From the NCBI GenBank assembly GCA_020628145.1, contig JAHDFN010000011.1, positions 1 through 34,970 of the forward strand: a stretch of 34,970 nucleotides of DNA. The letters run 5' to 3'. The translations under genes and the position numbers were made by a program. Shown here piece by piece: positions 14,802-22,803 of this stretch (positions are counted from its first letter, which is position 1; every line of letters starts with the position of its first letter). A model generated the notes under the pieces. The model was not told the DNA's origin, did not search any database, and worked only from the letters and a program-made list of their open reading frames with translations. Origin of the DNA: Saprospiraceae bacterium (lineage in GTDB: Bacteria; Bacteroidota; Bacteroidia; Chitinophagales; Saprospiraceae).

Positions 14802-15110
14802 ATGAAAATAGCCATTTGCCAACCCCACATGTTCGATACTATTGAAAAGAATCTGGAAAATGTATTACAAAAAATAAAAACATCAGCAGATAACAATGTG
14901 GATTTGGCTGTTTTCCCTGAATGTGGAAGCACAGGATTCCATCGTAACATCCCTCAACAAATCAACAATAAAATACCAGATGATGCTTTCGATAAAACGA
15001 AAACCTATTCCAAAGAAAAAAATAGCCGTTCTTATCGGCAGCCCTGAAATTCAGACAGAAAATAATATCCTAAATAGTCTCTTTCATTTCCATCCGGATG
15101 GGATTGGAAT
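14802..15110 (+). pseudogene. Truncated, frameshifted carbon-nitrogen hydrolase (nitrilase family) relic
   Basis: The first frame reads MKIAICQPHMFDTIEKNLENVLQKIKTSADNNVDLAVFPECGSTGFHRN, the N-terminus of a nitrilase-superfamily amidase with the catalytic Glu in FPECG. After the A7 run near 15015-15021 the text continues in another frame as KKIAVLIGSPEIQTENNILNSLFHFHPDG, also nitrilase-like (IGSPE is the usual follow-on). Removing one A restores the frame. Family members are about 250-300 residues and the catalytic Lys and Cys parts are missing, so this is a relic. It runs into an S9 peptidase C-terminus. Confidence 0.7.
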
Positions 15111-15271
15111 CGGACAAACACAGAGTACCCTATCGATTACTAATTTTTGAAGGAGGAGATCATAGCGTCTCCGAACATAGGAAGGAATTCTATGAACGAT
15201 TGATTTTCTGGTTCGACCGTTTCCTGAAAAACAATGAGGCATTATCGAATATGAAATTACACGGTAGATAA
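15074..15271 (+). pseudogene. C-terminal relic of an S9-family peptidase/esterase
   Basis: An open frame without start codon reads RMGLESDKHRVPYRLLIFEGGDHSVSEHRKEFYERLIFWFDRFLKNNE to a stop at 15269. VPYRLLIFEGGDH with the catalytic His is the end of prolyl-oligopeptidase (S9) family proteins. Everything upstream of this terminal stretch is missing. Its 5' end overlaps the nitrilase relic in another frame, so two unrelated decayed genes have been joined by deletion. Confidence 0.65.
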
Positions 15272-15309
15272 ATCAAAAACATTTCAGGCTTTTTGATGTT
15301 AATCATTCC

Positions 15310-15843
15310 ATGAAACATTTTTTTATTTGTCTGATACCTATTCTAGTGCTTCCTTCTTCTTTGCTGATTTATGATTTTAAAAACAAAGATGATTTGGATG
15401 GGTGGTATGTCGTCAATGATGGCGTGATGGGTGGTCTCTCTGAGGGGTCGCTCAGTATCACCCAAGAAGGTCATGCCCTTTTCGAAGGATTCGTGTCTTT
15501 AGAAAATTATGGTGGATTCACTTCCATTCGATTCGACTTTGAGATCGCAGATGTAAGTGATTTTTCCAAAGTGGTCTTGAAAATAAGGGGTGATGGAAAA
15601 AAATATCAATTCCGACTCAGGGAAAACCGTGAAGATTGGCATTCTTATATCACATATTTCAAAACCGCTAAAAAATGGGAAACCATAGAAATTCCATTAA
15701 AGGAATTTTATCCTAGCTTCAGGGGACGTGAATTGGATATGCCGAATTATTCAGGTAAAAACCTCTCCGGCATTTCCATTTTGATTGCGAATAAAAAAGA
15801 GGAAGATTTCAGATTATTGATAGATGAAATCCGACTGAAGTAA
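15310..15843 (+). CDS. CIA30-domain protein
   Basis: A 177-residue protein with a signal peptide or membrane anchor (MKHFFICLIPILVLPSSLL) and a CIA30 domain: LIYDFKNKDDLDGWYVVNDGVMGGLSEG, then LENYGGFTSIRFDFEIADVSDFSKVVLKIRGDGKKYQFRLREN. CIA30 domains are jelly-roll folds that resemble carbohydrate-binding modules. In mitochondria a member assists complex I assembly; bacterial members are mostly uncharacterised. The start ATG at 15310 is well placed for the signal peptide. The stop codon is part of a bidirectional terminator. Confidence 0.85.
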   Translation: MKHFFICLIPILVLPSSLLIYDFKNKDDLDGWYVVNDGVMGGLSEGSLSITQEGHALFEGFVSLENYGGFTSIRFDFEIADVSDFSKVVLKIRGDGKKYQFRLRENREDWHSYITYFKTAKKWETIEIPLKEFYPSFRGRELDMPNYSGKNLSGISILIANKKEEDFRLLIDEIRLK

Positions 15844-15881
15844 ATAAAAAAGGTAGCCGATTTACGGCTACCTTTTTTATT
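15843..15881. terminator. Bidirectional intrinsic terminator
   Basis: A perfect 17-base stem (AATAAAAAAGGTAGCCG and its complement) with loop ATTTA. A/T runs at both ends let it serve both the CIA30 gene (+) and the convergent DKNYY lipoprotein gene (-). Confidence 0.9.
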
Positions 15882-15896
15882 CATGTACAATTTTCA

Positions 15897-16511
15897 TCAC
15901 TTCGGTTCCTTGCGGTATGCATTGAATTTTTCTGTTCGGGTTTCTGCTTTTGCAAAATCAGGAAAAACATATATCACCGTTTGATTTTCATCGGTATCTA
16001 TCCAATCGAATTCCGGATTGTTTTTTAGAAAACCTGCAAACGAAGTTGTAATACTTGTTTCAGTACTTTCCTTTATCTCTAGAGTTTTCGGATGTTCCGA
16101 TTTAATCGGAATCGTTCCACAAAAGACATGATTATTATCATAGGCATAAGGCCCTTCCAACGGTTTGAAACTGGCAGGATCTGCTTCTAACACCTTCACC
16201 CAATCCAAGTAAACATTCCGATTATCCTTGGCATACTTGCTTCCACTGATTAACTCAAATGTTTTCGGATCAGCATTTTTAATGATCGTTCCTTCGAAAT
16301 AAACACGGTTGTCATCCCTAGCATATTTTTTATTCCTAAGGATTTTAAAACTCTTATTATCGACTTCCATCAATTCCCGGGCATTCCGTCCTACGGATTC
16401 ATTATAGGAAACCCATACCCATTTTTCATTTTCGAATTGATAGCCGGTATCGCAGGACAAAAAACCAAAGGTAAAAAAAGAGCCGAATAAGAATTTATAA
16501 ATTGTTTTCAT
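15897..16511 (-). CDS. DKNYY-domain lipoprotein
   Basis: A 204-residue predicted lipoprotein with lipobox FLSC near residue 20 (MKTIYKFLFGSFFTFGFLSCD). The body contains three DKNYY-type repeats, for example KYARDDNRVYFEGTIIKNADPKTFELI, KYAKDNRNVYLDWVKVLEADPASFKPL and YAYDNNHVFCGTIPIKSEHPKTLEI. DKNYY domains are found in exported proteins of many Gram-negative bacteria; their function is unknown. The mature lipoprotein has no Asp at +2 exclusion that I can interpret in this phylum. Copy A of the intergenic repeat (16536-16590) lies upstream. Confidence 0.85.
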   Translation of the reverse strand: MKTIYKFLFGSFFTFGFLSCDTGYQFENEKWVWVSYNESVGRNARELMEVDNKSFKILRNKKYARDDNRVYFEGTIIKNADPKTFELISGSKYAKDNRNVYLDWVKVLEADPASFKPLEGPYAYDNNHVFCGTIPIKSEHPKTLEIKESTETSITTSFAGFLKNNPEFDWIDTDENQTVIYVFPDFAKAETRTEKFNAYRKEPK

Positions 16512-16535
16512 GTTCCACCTCTAGGTACAGGATAA

Positions 16536-16590
16536 AAACAAAACCGGTTGCCGTGCGTGGTGTTTGACCACTCCGCACAGACATTCGGCA
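16536..16590. repeat. Dispersed intergenic repeat, copy A
   Basis: Contains ACAAAACCGGTT followed by GTGCGTGGTGTTTGACCACTCCGCAC, a partly palindromic block. The same block appears at 19329 and, more diverged, at 24136. The element lies between two minus-strand genes and does not overlap either. Confidence 0.6.
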
Positions 16591-16599
16591 TAAATAAAA

Positions 16600-17838
16600 T
16601 CAATATCGCATATTATTTTTCCTGTTTTTGAAAAACTCCTGTTTCCTTCTTTGTTTTTCCTTGTTCCATTCCTTTCTTTCTTCTTCCGTCATTGGAGAAG
16701 TCGTTTGTGGATAAGGAGTATCCGAAATGGTTTTTATTTTTTTCTTAATGAGTTTCTCTATAGCTTTTACATATGCATTTTCTTCAGGTTCGCTAATCGA
16801 AATGGCGATACCTTCCTCCCCTGCCCTACCGGCACGGCCGATTCTGTGTACATAAGTTTCCGGAACATTGGGAATGTCATAATTGATGACATATTTCAAA
16901 CCGGTAATATCGATACCTCTTGCGGCAATATCCGTAGCAATTAAAATCGGGGTATTCCCTTCCTTGAATCTCTTCAGTGTTTTTTGCCGCTGATTCTGAT
17001 TTTTATTACCATGGATGGCATCGGCCTTATATTTCCTTTTTTTCAATTTACGAGCCAGTTTGTCCGCGCCGTGTTTTGTTCGGGAAAAAATAAGAATCCG
17101 ATCTTCTTTTTTCGTTTCTAGGATATGATCCAACAAATCGACTTTTTTCAACCGGTCGGTATAATAGACGAATTGTTCCAGCGTTTCGGCCGGACTGGAT
17201 CTCCTTGCCACTTCGACCTTGAGTGGATCATCCAAAATATTATCAGCCAGTTTACTGATATTTCCGGGCATGGTCGCCGAAAAAAACAAAGTCTGCCTTT
17301 TTTGAGGAAGCAGTTTGATTATTTTCTTAATATCATTCACAAATCCCATATCCAGCATCCGGTCGGCTTCATCCAGAACGAACATTTTAATAGCATCCAA
17401 AGAAATATATCCTTGTCCGATCAAGTCCAACAATCTTCCGGGTGTGGCTACGAGAATCTGTACACCTTTTTCCAATGCCTTGATTTGTGAACCCGGCTTT
17501 ACACCTCCGAAAATTACGGTATGTCTTAATTTCGTGTATTTATTGTAGTCCCTGATACTTTCATCAATCTGAATCGCCAGTTCCCTGGTAGGAGTGATGA
17601 TCAAGGCTCTCAATTCTCTCTTTTTCTGTTTACCGTTATCTATTCGATGGATTAGTTGGATAATCGGAATGGAAAAAGCAGCCGTTTTTCCTGTTCCGGT
17701 CTGGGCAATGCCTAAAACATCCCTTTGTTTGAGTACTTTTGGTATGGCTTGTCCTTGTATTTTTGTCGGAGTCGTATAACCTTTATCCTCTACTGCTTTC
17801 AATATGGGATCAATTAACCCCAATTCATTAAAATTCAT
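16600..17838 (-). CDS. DEAD-box RNA helicase, RhlE-like
   Basis: ATP-dependent RNA helicase with all core motifs in order: Q motif TPTKIQGQ (23-30), Walker A AQTGTGKT (45-52), PTRELA, TPGR, DEAD, SAT, then domain 2 with IATDIAARGIDI and HRIGRAGR. A short basic C-terminal tail (RRKQEFFKNRKNNMRY) is typical of RhlE-type proteins that act in ribosome assembly or RNA turnover. The start MNFNELGLIDPILKA at 17838 is preferred over the ORF track start ten residues upstream. The 5' leader contains a 7-base hairpin (CCTTCAT/ATGAAGG at 17877-17894) that could affect translation. Confidence 0.9.
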   Translation of the reverse strand: MNFNELGLIDPILKAVEDKGYTTPTKIQGQAIPKVLKQRDVLGIAQTGTGKTAAFSIPIIQLIHRIDNGKQKKRELRALIITPTRELAIQIDESIRDYNKYTKLRHTVIFGGVKPGSQIKALEKGVQILVATPGRLLDLIGQGYISLDAIKMFVLDEADRMLDMGFVNDIKKIIKLLPQKRQTLFFSATMPGNISKLADNILDDPLKVEVARRSSPAETLEQFVYYTDRLKKVDLLDHILETKKEDRILIFSRTKHGADKLARKLKKRKYKADAIHGNKNQNQRQKTLKRFKEGNTPILIATDIAARGIDITGLKYVINYDIPNVPETYVHRIGRAGRAGEEGIAISISEPEENAYVKAIEKLIKKKIKTISDTPYPQTTSPMTEEERKEWNKEKQRRKQEFFKNRKNNMRY

Positions 17839-18087
17839 TTTATTCAATTTTCGTTTCCTGCCCAACATGCTTTATCCCTTCATCAAAATGAAGGAAATGG
17901 AAAATAAGAACCTGATTGGAATTGACATAATGAAACGGAAACCGATTTTCGGCAAAAGCAAGTCCTGTCCGGTTATTTTACCAAGGAAATTGGCTGGAAA
18001 CCATCATAGCCTGATAATAGAAAAGGCTAATTTATCCTAACATCGCAAAATTCAGACCACAAATTAAGAAAAAATAACAAATGATTT

Positions 18088-19260
18088 CTAATCGAAACGT
18101 ATAACTCCCCAAAATGAGCCTGATTTAACCCATGATTTTTTATGATAAACATCATTGGCATCATCCAAAACAATCTCTGTTAACTGCTTCCCCATTGCAG
18201 AAAAATATCCTTTTTTCCTGTTTTTATCAGACACAATGACAAAATCTTCACCAGCGGTATAAATGGTATCATAAATGGGGGAAACAATCATTTTCTGTGC
18301 TTCAAAATCAAAGACTCCATATTGGTCAATGATATTCGACCAAGCCCATAATTTCCGAGGTTCCTTATGTTTTCTTTTGAATTTCGGTTGATTAACAATG
18401 ATAAGGGTGTCTGTAAAATCCCGAATTTCAGTAAAACCCAATTCCGGTGAAATAATCATTTCACCATCGGAATTATATGCTCCCTTTCTCAGTTCTACTG
18501 AAAAAGGGTATAGACCTGAAAACATGCCTGAAGTGGAACCGAATTTCTGCGGCTCTATTACAATCTCGAAATTCCGATTGATATAAGCCGTCCCCTGTTC
18601 TTCCACATATATGCGAGCCAAATCCCCTTCGAATTCAAAAATACCTTCCCAATTCCTCGGGGCTTGGAAAAGTATTTTCCCTTTTTTATCAATATAACAG
18701 GGATTATCATAATTGAGATCACTTACGGGGGCTATACCTCCATTGAAATCGCCGCTGTTCGTATATTGGGGTTTGAATAATAATGCTCCGTCCGGATTCA
18801 TGAAACCTTCGGCCGTATTTGTTTTTTCCTTATCCGTCCAGAATTCGCAAAGTAGAACACCCTCCTTGAATTCATGGTTTTTCACACTCCTTACCGGAAG
18901 TTCCGTATTCAAAACAGAGCCATCGTTTTTTAGAAAAACGGTATCGTTACCGATTTCCAATGCATATAATTTTTCCGCTTCGAAATATTCTATGGAATCG
19001 GCAGTCGCCGGATGTATGATTTCATTATCGAACGATATCAACCCGGACTCGAAGCCATCTTCAAAAATGATAAACCGATCTTTCTCGAAAGGATGTTCCT
19101 GCTCGAATCCGATGTCCATGTTTCCATCCAAGTCAATTAAACCGAACTTATCTCCATTTGTGATTTGGGACAATCCATCGGGAAGCATCCTGCCTACATA
19201 TCCCTCACCTAAATCCAGATAAGGTTCCTTGTGCCACTTGGCATTTTTCAAAATTTCCAT
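18088..19260 (-). CDS. WG-repeat protein
   Basis: A 390-residue soluble protein built of degenerate WG (KWG) repeats, seen as KFGLIDLDGNMDI, SGLISFDNEIIHPAT, EGFMNPDGALLFKPQY, PCYIDKKGKILFQA, GAYNSDGEMIISPEL, YGVFDFEAQKMIVSPIYD and KKGYFSAMGKQLTEI. Each unit is a beta hairpin of roughly 30-45 residues, together giving a propeller-like or elongated fold. No signal peptide is visible, so it is probably cytoplasmic. Function of the family is unknown. It stands alone, with about 220 bases of featureless sequence before the helicase and repeat copy B upstream. Confidence 0.8.
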   Translation of the reverse strand: MEILKNAKWHKEPYLDLGEGYVGRMLPDGLSQITNGDKFGLIDLDGNMDIGFEQEHPFEKDRFIIFEDGFESGLISFDNEIIHPATADSIEYFEAEKLYALEIGNDTVFLKNDGSVLNTELPVRSVKNHEFKEGVLLCEFWTDKEKTNTAEGFMNPDGALLFKPQYTNSGDFNGGIAPVSDLNYDNPCYIDKKGKILFQAPRNWEGIFEFEGDLARIYVEEQGTAYINRNFEIVIEPQKFGSTSGMFSGLYPFSVELRKGAYNSDGEMIISPELGFTEIRDFTDTLIIVNQPKFKRKHKEPRKLWAWSNIIDQYGVFDFEAQKMIVSPIYDTIYTAGEDFVIVSDKNRKKGYFSAMGKQLTEIVLDDANDVYHKKSWVKSGSFWGVIRFD

Positions 19261-19328
19261 ATGGTAAAATTATCATTTTATTTTTCCACAAAAACATTTT
19301 GAATCTTTTTTTAAAAGTACAAAGCAAA

Positions 19329-19402
19329 ACACAAAACCGGTTCGGTTGTTGTGCGTGGTGTTTGCTCATCTCACACATTATCTTTCACTAGAATTTGCCG
19401 GA
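19329..19402. repeat. Dispersed intergenic repeat, copy B
   Basis: Shares ACAAAACCGGTT and GTGCGTGGTGTTTG exactly with copy A and continues with CACACATTATCTTTCACTAGAATTTGCCGG, whose end resembles copy C. It lies between the WG-repeat gene and the SRPBCC gene. Confidence 0.6.
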
Positions 19403-19526
19403 TGGAAAATAAGTTTTGTCCTCGACTTAGATTTTTTCCAAAAAATTGATGGCGACTCGAAATATTCTGAGCCACCATCATAAAAGATACAACATTGAGG
19501 GACAAAGCAAGATTCCAAATTCCCTA

Positions 19527-19961
19527 TTATGCTTGGTTTTTACTTTCCGCCCGTTCCTTTAATTTCAAATTCATTTGTTCGAATCCGGACCTCGTTTCGG
19601 TATCCAGTTTTTTTGAAAACATCCCAACCAGAATACCATTGAATTCTTCTTCATGTTTGAATGTAACGGTTCCATCTTTGTTATCAATAATTTCAAAACT
19701 ATGTTCACCATCGAAAATTCCTTTGAATAACAATTTCCCTATCCAACGGAATTCCGTATTTTCTTTGAAAACCAAAACTTCCGGCGAGAATTTCATTCCT
19801 CCTGCATTGACTTGTATTTTATTTCCTTCCCTTATTTCCCCCGATATGGATTTCAAAAAAGGATTCCATTCTCCATAAGATTCGAAATCCGTTAACACCC
19901 CCCAAACCATCTCCGGAGTAGCAGAGATATTTATTGACGTTTTAATTGCCTTCTTAGCCAT
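19527..19961 (-). CDS. SRPBCC (START-like) domain protein
   Basis: A 145-residue hydrophobic-ligand-binding fold. The protein reads MAKKAIKTSINISATPEMVWGVLTDFESYGEWNPFLKSISGEIREGNKIQVN, the typical SRPBCC/polyketide-cyclase-like N-terminus, with FKHEEEFNGILVGMFSKKLDTETRSGFEQMNLKLKERAE at the end. The ORF track adds 28 residues that do not match the family; MAKKAIK at 19961 (or MLMAKK six bases earlier) is the better start. The ligand is unknown. It is a single gene, downstream of the decayed epimerase region. Confidence 0.85.
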   Translation of the reverse strand: MAKKAIKTSINISATPEMVWGVLTDFESYGEWNPFLKSISGEIREGNKIQVNAGGMKFSPEVLVFKENTEFRWIGKLLFKGIFDGEHSFEIIDNKDGTVTFKHEEEFNGILVGMFSKKLDTETRSGFEQMNLKLKERAESKNQA

Positions 19962-20117
19962 GAGCATTGAGTTTTGGATACAAGGACATGATATCATATC
20001 CTCATATTTTAATTGAAAAATAAAATGTAACACTCCATCATTCAAAGAGCAAGCTTCGAAATGATAAATAGGGAGAGTATTTTTAGATCGGAAAGTGTTT
20101 AGGCAAAAAAAAAAAAA

Positions 20118-20221
20118 TTATTTTGCATGAATCACTCCTTCTTCTATTAAAACCTGGAATGAATCCTCCATCGTTTCTTTCAGTGGACGGAATGCCATTC
20201 CCAATTCTTTTCAAAATTCAT
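20118..20221 (-). pseudogene. Relic of an NAD-dependent epimerase/SDR gene
   Basis: On the minus strand the codons before the TAA at 20120-20118 read ELGMAFRPLKETMEDSFQVLIEEGVIHAK, the C-terminus of extended SDR (NAD-dependent epimerase/dihydroflavonol reductase-like) proteins. An ATG at 20221 (MNFEKN) out of frame with it may be the original start. Nearly 300 codons between them are missing, so an internal deletion is likely. A TACATTTG -7 box and an upstream CTGCATTTTGTGTTA site persist before the ATG, matching the promoter of the adjacent AraC gene. Confidence 0.6.
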
Positions 20222-20237
20222 GATATAATGTCCACTA

Positions 20238-20245
20238 CAAATGTA
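20238..20245 (-). promoter_or_regulatory. -7 box of the decayed epimerase gene
   Basis: Minus strand TACATTTG matches TAnnTTTG. The 15-base AraC-associated site at 20267-20281 lies 21 bases upstream of it, the same distance as in the AraC gene promoter. Confidence 0.5.
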
Positions 20246-20266
20246 AATTCATTTAAAATCGTGGCA

Positions 20267-20300
20267 TAACACAAAATGCAGGAAGATTAACACAAATGGC
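20267..20300 (-). promoter_or_regulatory. Candidate AraC-family binding sites at the relic promoter
   Basis: On the plus strand TAACACAAAATGCAG (20267-20281) is followed 21 bases later by TAACACAAATGGC (20288-20300), two direct half-sites on the same helical face. The first is identical over 15 bases to the site at 21271-21285 before the AraC gene. Confidence 0.6.
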
Positions 20301-20301
20301 T

Positions 20302-21210
20302 CTAATTCAGATTTCGATATTCAACGGGCGTATATCCTGTTTTGGATTTGAACAACCTTGTAAAATAATGAGGATAATTAAACCCTAAATCATATGCAAT
20401 TTCACTGATCGGATTTTCGGATCTCAACAAAAGGCTTTTGGCTTTTTCAATGACAAAATCATTAATATGATCCTTTGGTGTCCTACCTGTTTCCTTTTTT
20501 ATCAAATCGCTGAAATAGTGTTGGGACAAATGGGCCTTTTCCGAAAAATATCCGACGGAAGGCAATCCGTCCTGCAAGTGCATTTCCATTTTGAAATATT
20601 CCTTCAATTTCTTTTCGAATTGGGAAACCACCCCCTTGCTTTGATGTGTACGGGTATTGAATTGTCGTTCATAATAACGAAGTGCATAATTCAATAACAA
20701 TTCAAGATTGGAAACCAATACCCGATTACTATGATTATCTATACGCTGTTCATATTCATTCTTAATATTTCCAACGCAGGAATTAATTAGTCTTTCTTCT
20801 TCTTCTGATAAATGAAGGGCTTCGAAAACTTCATAATTGAAAAAAGAATATTCATCTATTCGTTCTCCCAAATGGGAGTCCCTTATGAGATCCGGATGGA
20901 AATACAACATCCAACCCTCCACATCTCCTTTTTCGATAACTTTCGTAAGGGAATAGATTTGTCCGGGTGCAGAAAAAACCATAATCCCTTCTACAAAATC
21001 GAATGAATTCCGGCCGTATTCAATCCCACAACTTTTATCCTTCATTGAAACCATATAGAATTCATAGGACAATTTATAACCTAGCCGGTCTTCGGTTACT
21101 TGTATTTCCCGAGCATTTATCCAAGAAATCAGCGGGTGTTTCGGTTTGGGCAATCCTAACAGGCGATGTAGTTCGCTAATGGATTCTATCTTGATACTTT
21201 TTTCCGACAT
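20302..21210 (-). CDS. AraC-family transcriptional regulator
   Basis: A 302-residue regulator with an N-terminal sensor domain of about 190 residues (the AraC cupin-like type: YGRNSFDFVEGIMVFSAPGQIYSLTK) and a C-terminal double helix-turn-helix: LPSVGYFSEKAHLSQHYFSDLIKKETGRTPKDHINDFVIEKAKSLLLRSENPISEIAYDLGFNYPHYFTRLFKSKTGYTPVEYR. In Bacteroidota, regulators of this type often lie next to an oxidoreductase they control. Here the neighbour is the decayed epimerase gene, and both promoters share a 15-base site at the same spacing, which suggests autoregulation and a lost target. Confidence 0.9.
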   Translation of the reverse strand: MSEKSIKIESISELHRLLGLPKPKHPLISWINAREIQVTEDRLGYKLSYEFYMVSMKDKSCGIEYGRNSFDFVEGIMVFSAPGQIYSLTKVIEKGDVEGWMLYFHPDLIRDSHLGERIDEYSFFNYEVFEALHLSEEEERLINSCVGNIKNEYEQRIDNHSNRVLVSNLELLLNYALRYYERQFNTRTHQSKGVVSQFEKKLKEYFKMEMHLQDGLPSVGYFSEKAHLSQHYFSDLIKKETGRTPKDHINDFVIEKAKSLLLRSENPISEIAYDLGFNYPHYFTRLFKSKTGYTPVEYRNLN

Positions 21211-21241
21211 CTTATCTTTAATTTACAATTGAAACCTTATA

Positions 21242-21285
21242 CAAATATCAATATTCCCTTCGTTCAATGCTAACACAAAATGCAG
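21242..21285 (-). promoter_or_regulatory. AraC gene promoter with candidate autoregulatory site
   Basis: On the minus strand CTGCATTTTGTGTTA (21285-21271) is followed after 21 bases by GATATTTG (21249-21242), one mismatch from TAnnTTTG. The same 15-mer and the same gap occur at 20238-20281. Confidence 0.55.
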
Positions 21286-21321
21286 ATCGTACAGCATAAA
21301 ACACCGAATGTCTCCCCTGCG

Positions 21322-21765
21322 TCAAGTTAATATTTGTTTGACATGATGCTCCATATGCACGACATAATCCTCGATCAGGTATTTCAATGTAACGGTTTTT
21401 CCATTCGGATTTACCGCCCGATACGCTAAAGTATCATCATCCTGATTTTTCACCAGATGAATGATTTGCTGATTAAGCCCCAACCATAAACGAAGAATAT
21501 CGCCAGCATCCGATGACCGGTATTGGTTGGCTTCCACCAAAGCATCCTGTTCATATGTATTATAATGATACGGGCGTGGTTTGAACTGTATCTCGGTAAA
21601 ACGTTGGATATTATATATGGCCGAATCTATAAGGTGGCCCAAAATTTCTTTCTTCGACCATTGCCCGGAGGATTTTTTAAATCCTAATTCATTATCGGAT
21701 GCCGATTGGATATAATTGGCAACCTGTCTTAGCAAAGACTCATGTTTCAAGATCATTTTTTCCAT
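21322..21765 (-). CDS. DinB-family protein
   Basis: A 147-residue four-helix protein from the chosen start MEKMILKHESLLRQVANYIQ. The DinB/YfiT metal triad is visible: His in KKEILGHLIDSA, and the pair in EDYVVHMEHHVKQI near the C-terminus. The WSKKEILGHLIDSAIYNIQRF stretch is typical. Family members include bacillithiol- or mycothiol-linked transferases and proteins of unknown role. Bacillithiol occurs in some Bacteroidota, so a thiol transferase role is possible but not shown. The ORF track start 27 residues upstream lacks family similarity. Confidence 0.85.
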   Translation of the reverse strand: MEKMILKHESLLRQVANYIQSASDNELGFKKSSGQWSKKEILGHLIDSAIYNIQRFTEIQFKPRPYHYNTYEQDALVEANQYRSSDAGDILRLWLGLNQQIIHLVKNQDDDTLAYRAVNPNGKTVTLKYLIEDYVVHMEHHVKQILT

Positions 21766-21926
21766 AATTATTTTATTTAAAAAAAGTAATATCTTGAGAT
21801 GCATTCCGTTAATTCCAGTATCGCTAGGCATCAGCTTATTTTGCAATATACCTTCTTCCTTGCAATTTCATATGACAGCAAGGATAAAAAAAGAACAGGT
21901 TATTTTCTGTTTTAAAAAATTTCGAA

Positions 21927-22763
21927 ATGGCTTTCAATATGAATATTTTATTTCGATTAATAAAATCATTTTTCATATTTTCAATCCTGACCGTATTAAC
22001 ACAAATAGGTGGTCTTGTATATTTAATTTATAGAATTTCATTCGTTTCCAGAAAGCTGAAAAAACTAAAGTTAAAAGAGAGAAGTATTTATTTTATCGCA
22101 TTGTATTTGATTTCAACCTTTATCATTGTTCCTCCCTTTGCAAAAATATCAGGAAGGGTTCCACTTCCATATTTCTCTTCTCATGGACAGCCATTAAAAC
22201 CCGCTAATCCTTTCTATATCATTCTCAATAGAACTTATGTCAGCAAGAAACTTAAAAATACAATCCTCGATATCGCCGAAGAATTCCGAAAAAAACATCC
22301 ACATGATAAATTGGTTTATCTGGATGCTAGTTTCCCCTTTCTTGATGGGTTCCCTTTGCTCCCTCACAAAAGTCATGACGATGGTGAAAAACTGGATTTG
22401 AATTTCATTTATAAAAACAAGAATGGAAAAAGCATCAATAGCTCTCCCAACCTCCTAGGCTACGGGTTTTGTGAAAAACCGAAAAAAAACGAATTCAATC
22501 AACCGCTTACCTGTGAGAGAAAAGGATATTGGCAATATAATTTATTAAACAAGGTATCGCCTAACTTCCATAAGAATGATTACACATTCGACAAAACCGG
22601 CAATAGGGAATTATTACTCATCATAGCCCGACACAAAAACATAATAAAAATATTTATCGAGCCACACCTGAAAAAACGACTGGATTTATCCGATATTTCC
22701 AAAATAAGATTTCATGGCTGTGCAGCAGTCAGACACGATGATCATATCCATATTCAATTATGA
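21927..22763 (+). CDS. Membrane-anchored LAS-type zinc metallopeptidase-like protein
   Basis: A 278-residue protein with two N-terminal membrane helices (about 12-36 and 53-70) and an extracytoplasmic C-terminal domain. Two motifs fit the LAS (M15/M74, D-Ala-D-Ala peptidase/MepA-like) zinc site: H150-x6-D157 in KSHDDGEKLDLNF, and H273-x-H275 in HDDHIHIQL at the very C-terminus. GCAAVRHDDHIHI resembles the MepA-type GC..VRHDDHxH stretch. It may cleave or bind cell-wall peptides in the periplasm. The overall sequence is otherwise unlike standard members, so activity is inferred. DUF1761 follows 40 bases downstream. Confidence 0.65.
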   Translation: MAFNMNILFRLIKSFFIFSILTVLTQIGGLVYLIYRISFVSRKLKKLKLKERSIYFIALYLISTFIIVPPFAKISGRVPLPYFSSHGQPLKPANPFYIILNRTYVSKKLKNTILDIAEEFRKKHPHDKLVYLDASFPFLDGFPLLPHKSHDDGEKLDLNFIYKNKNGKSINSSPNLLGYGFCEKPKKNEFNQPLTCERKGYWQYNLLNKVSPNFHKNDYTFDKTGNRELLLIIARHKNIIKIFIEPHLKKRLDLSDISKIRFHGCAAVRHDDHIHIQL

Positions 22764-22803
22764 ATAATTTTTTATTATTTTTGAAGACAAAACCTTATCG
22801 ATT

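Noticed and set aside
14896-15150. ORF of 84 residues (+) as a separate gene
   Set aside because: It contains the second frame of the nitrilase relic and is not an independent gene.
17804-18040. ORF of 78 residues (+)
   Set aside because: It starts inside the helicase gene in antisense, has no family similarity I recognise and no promoter signal.
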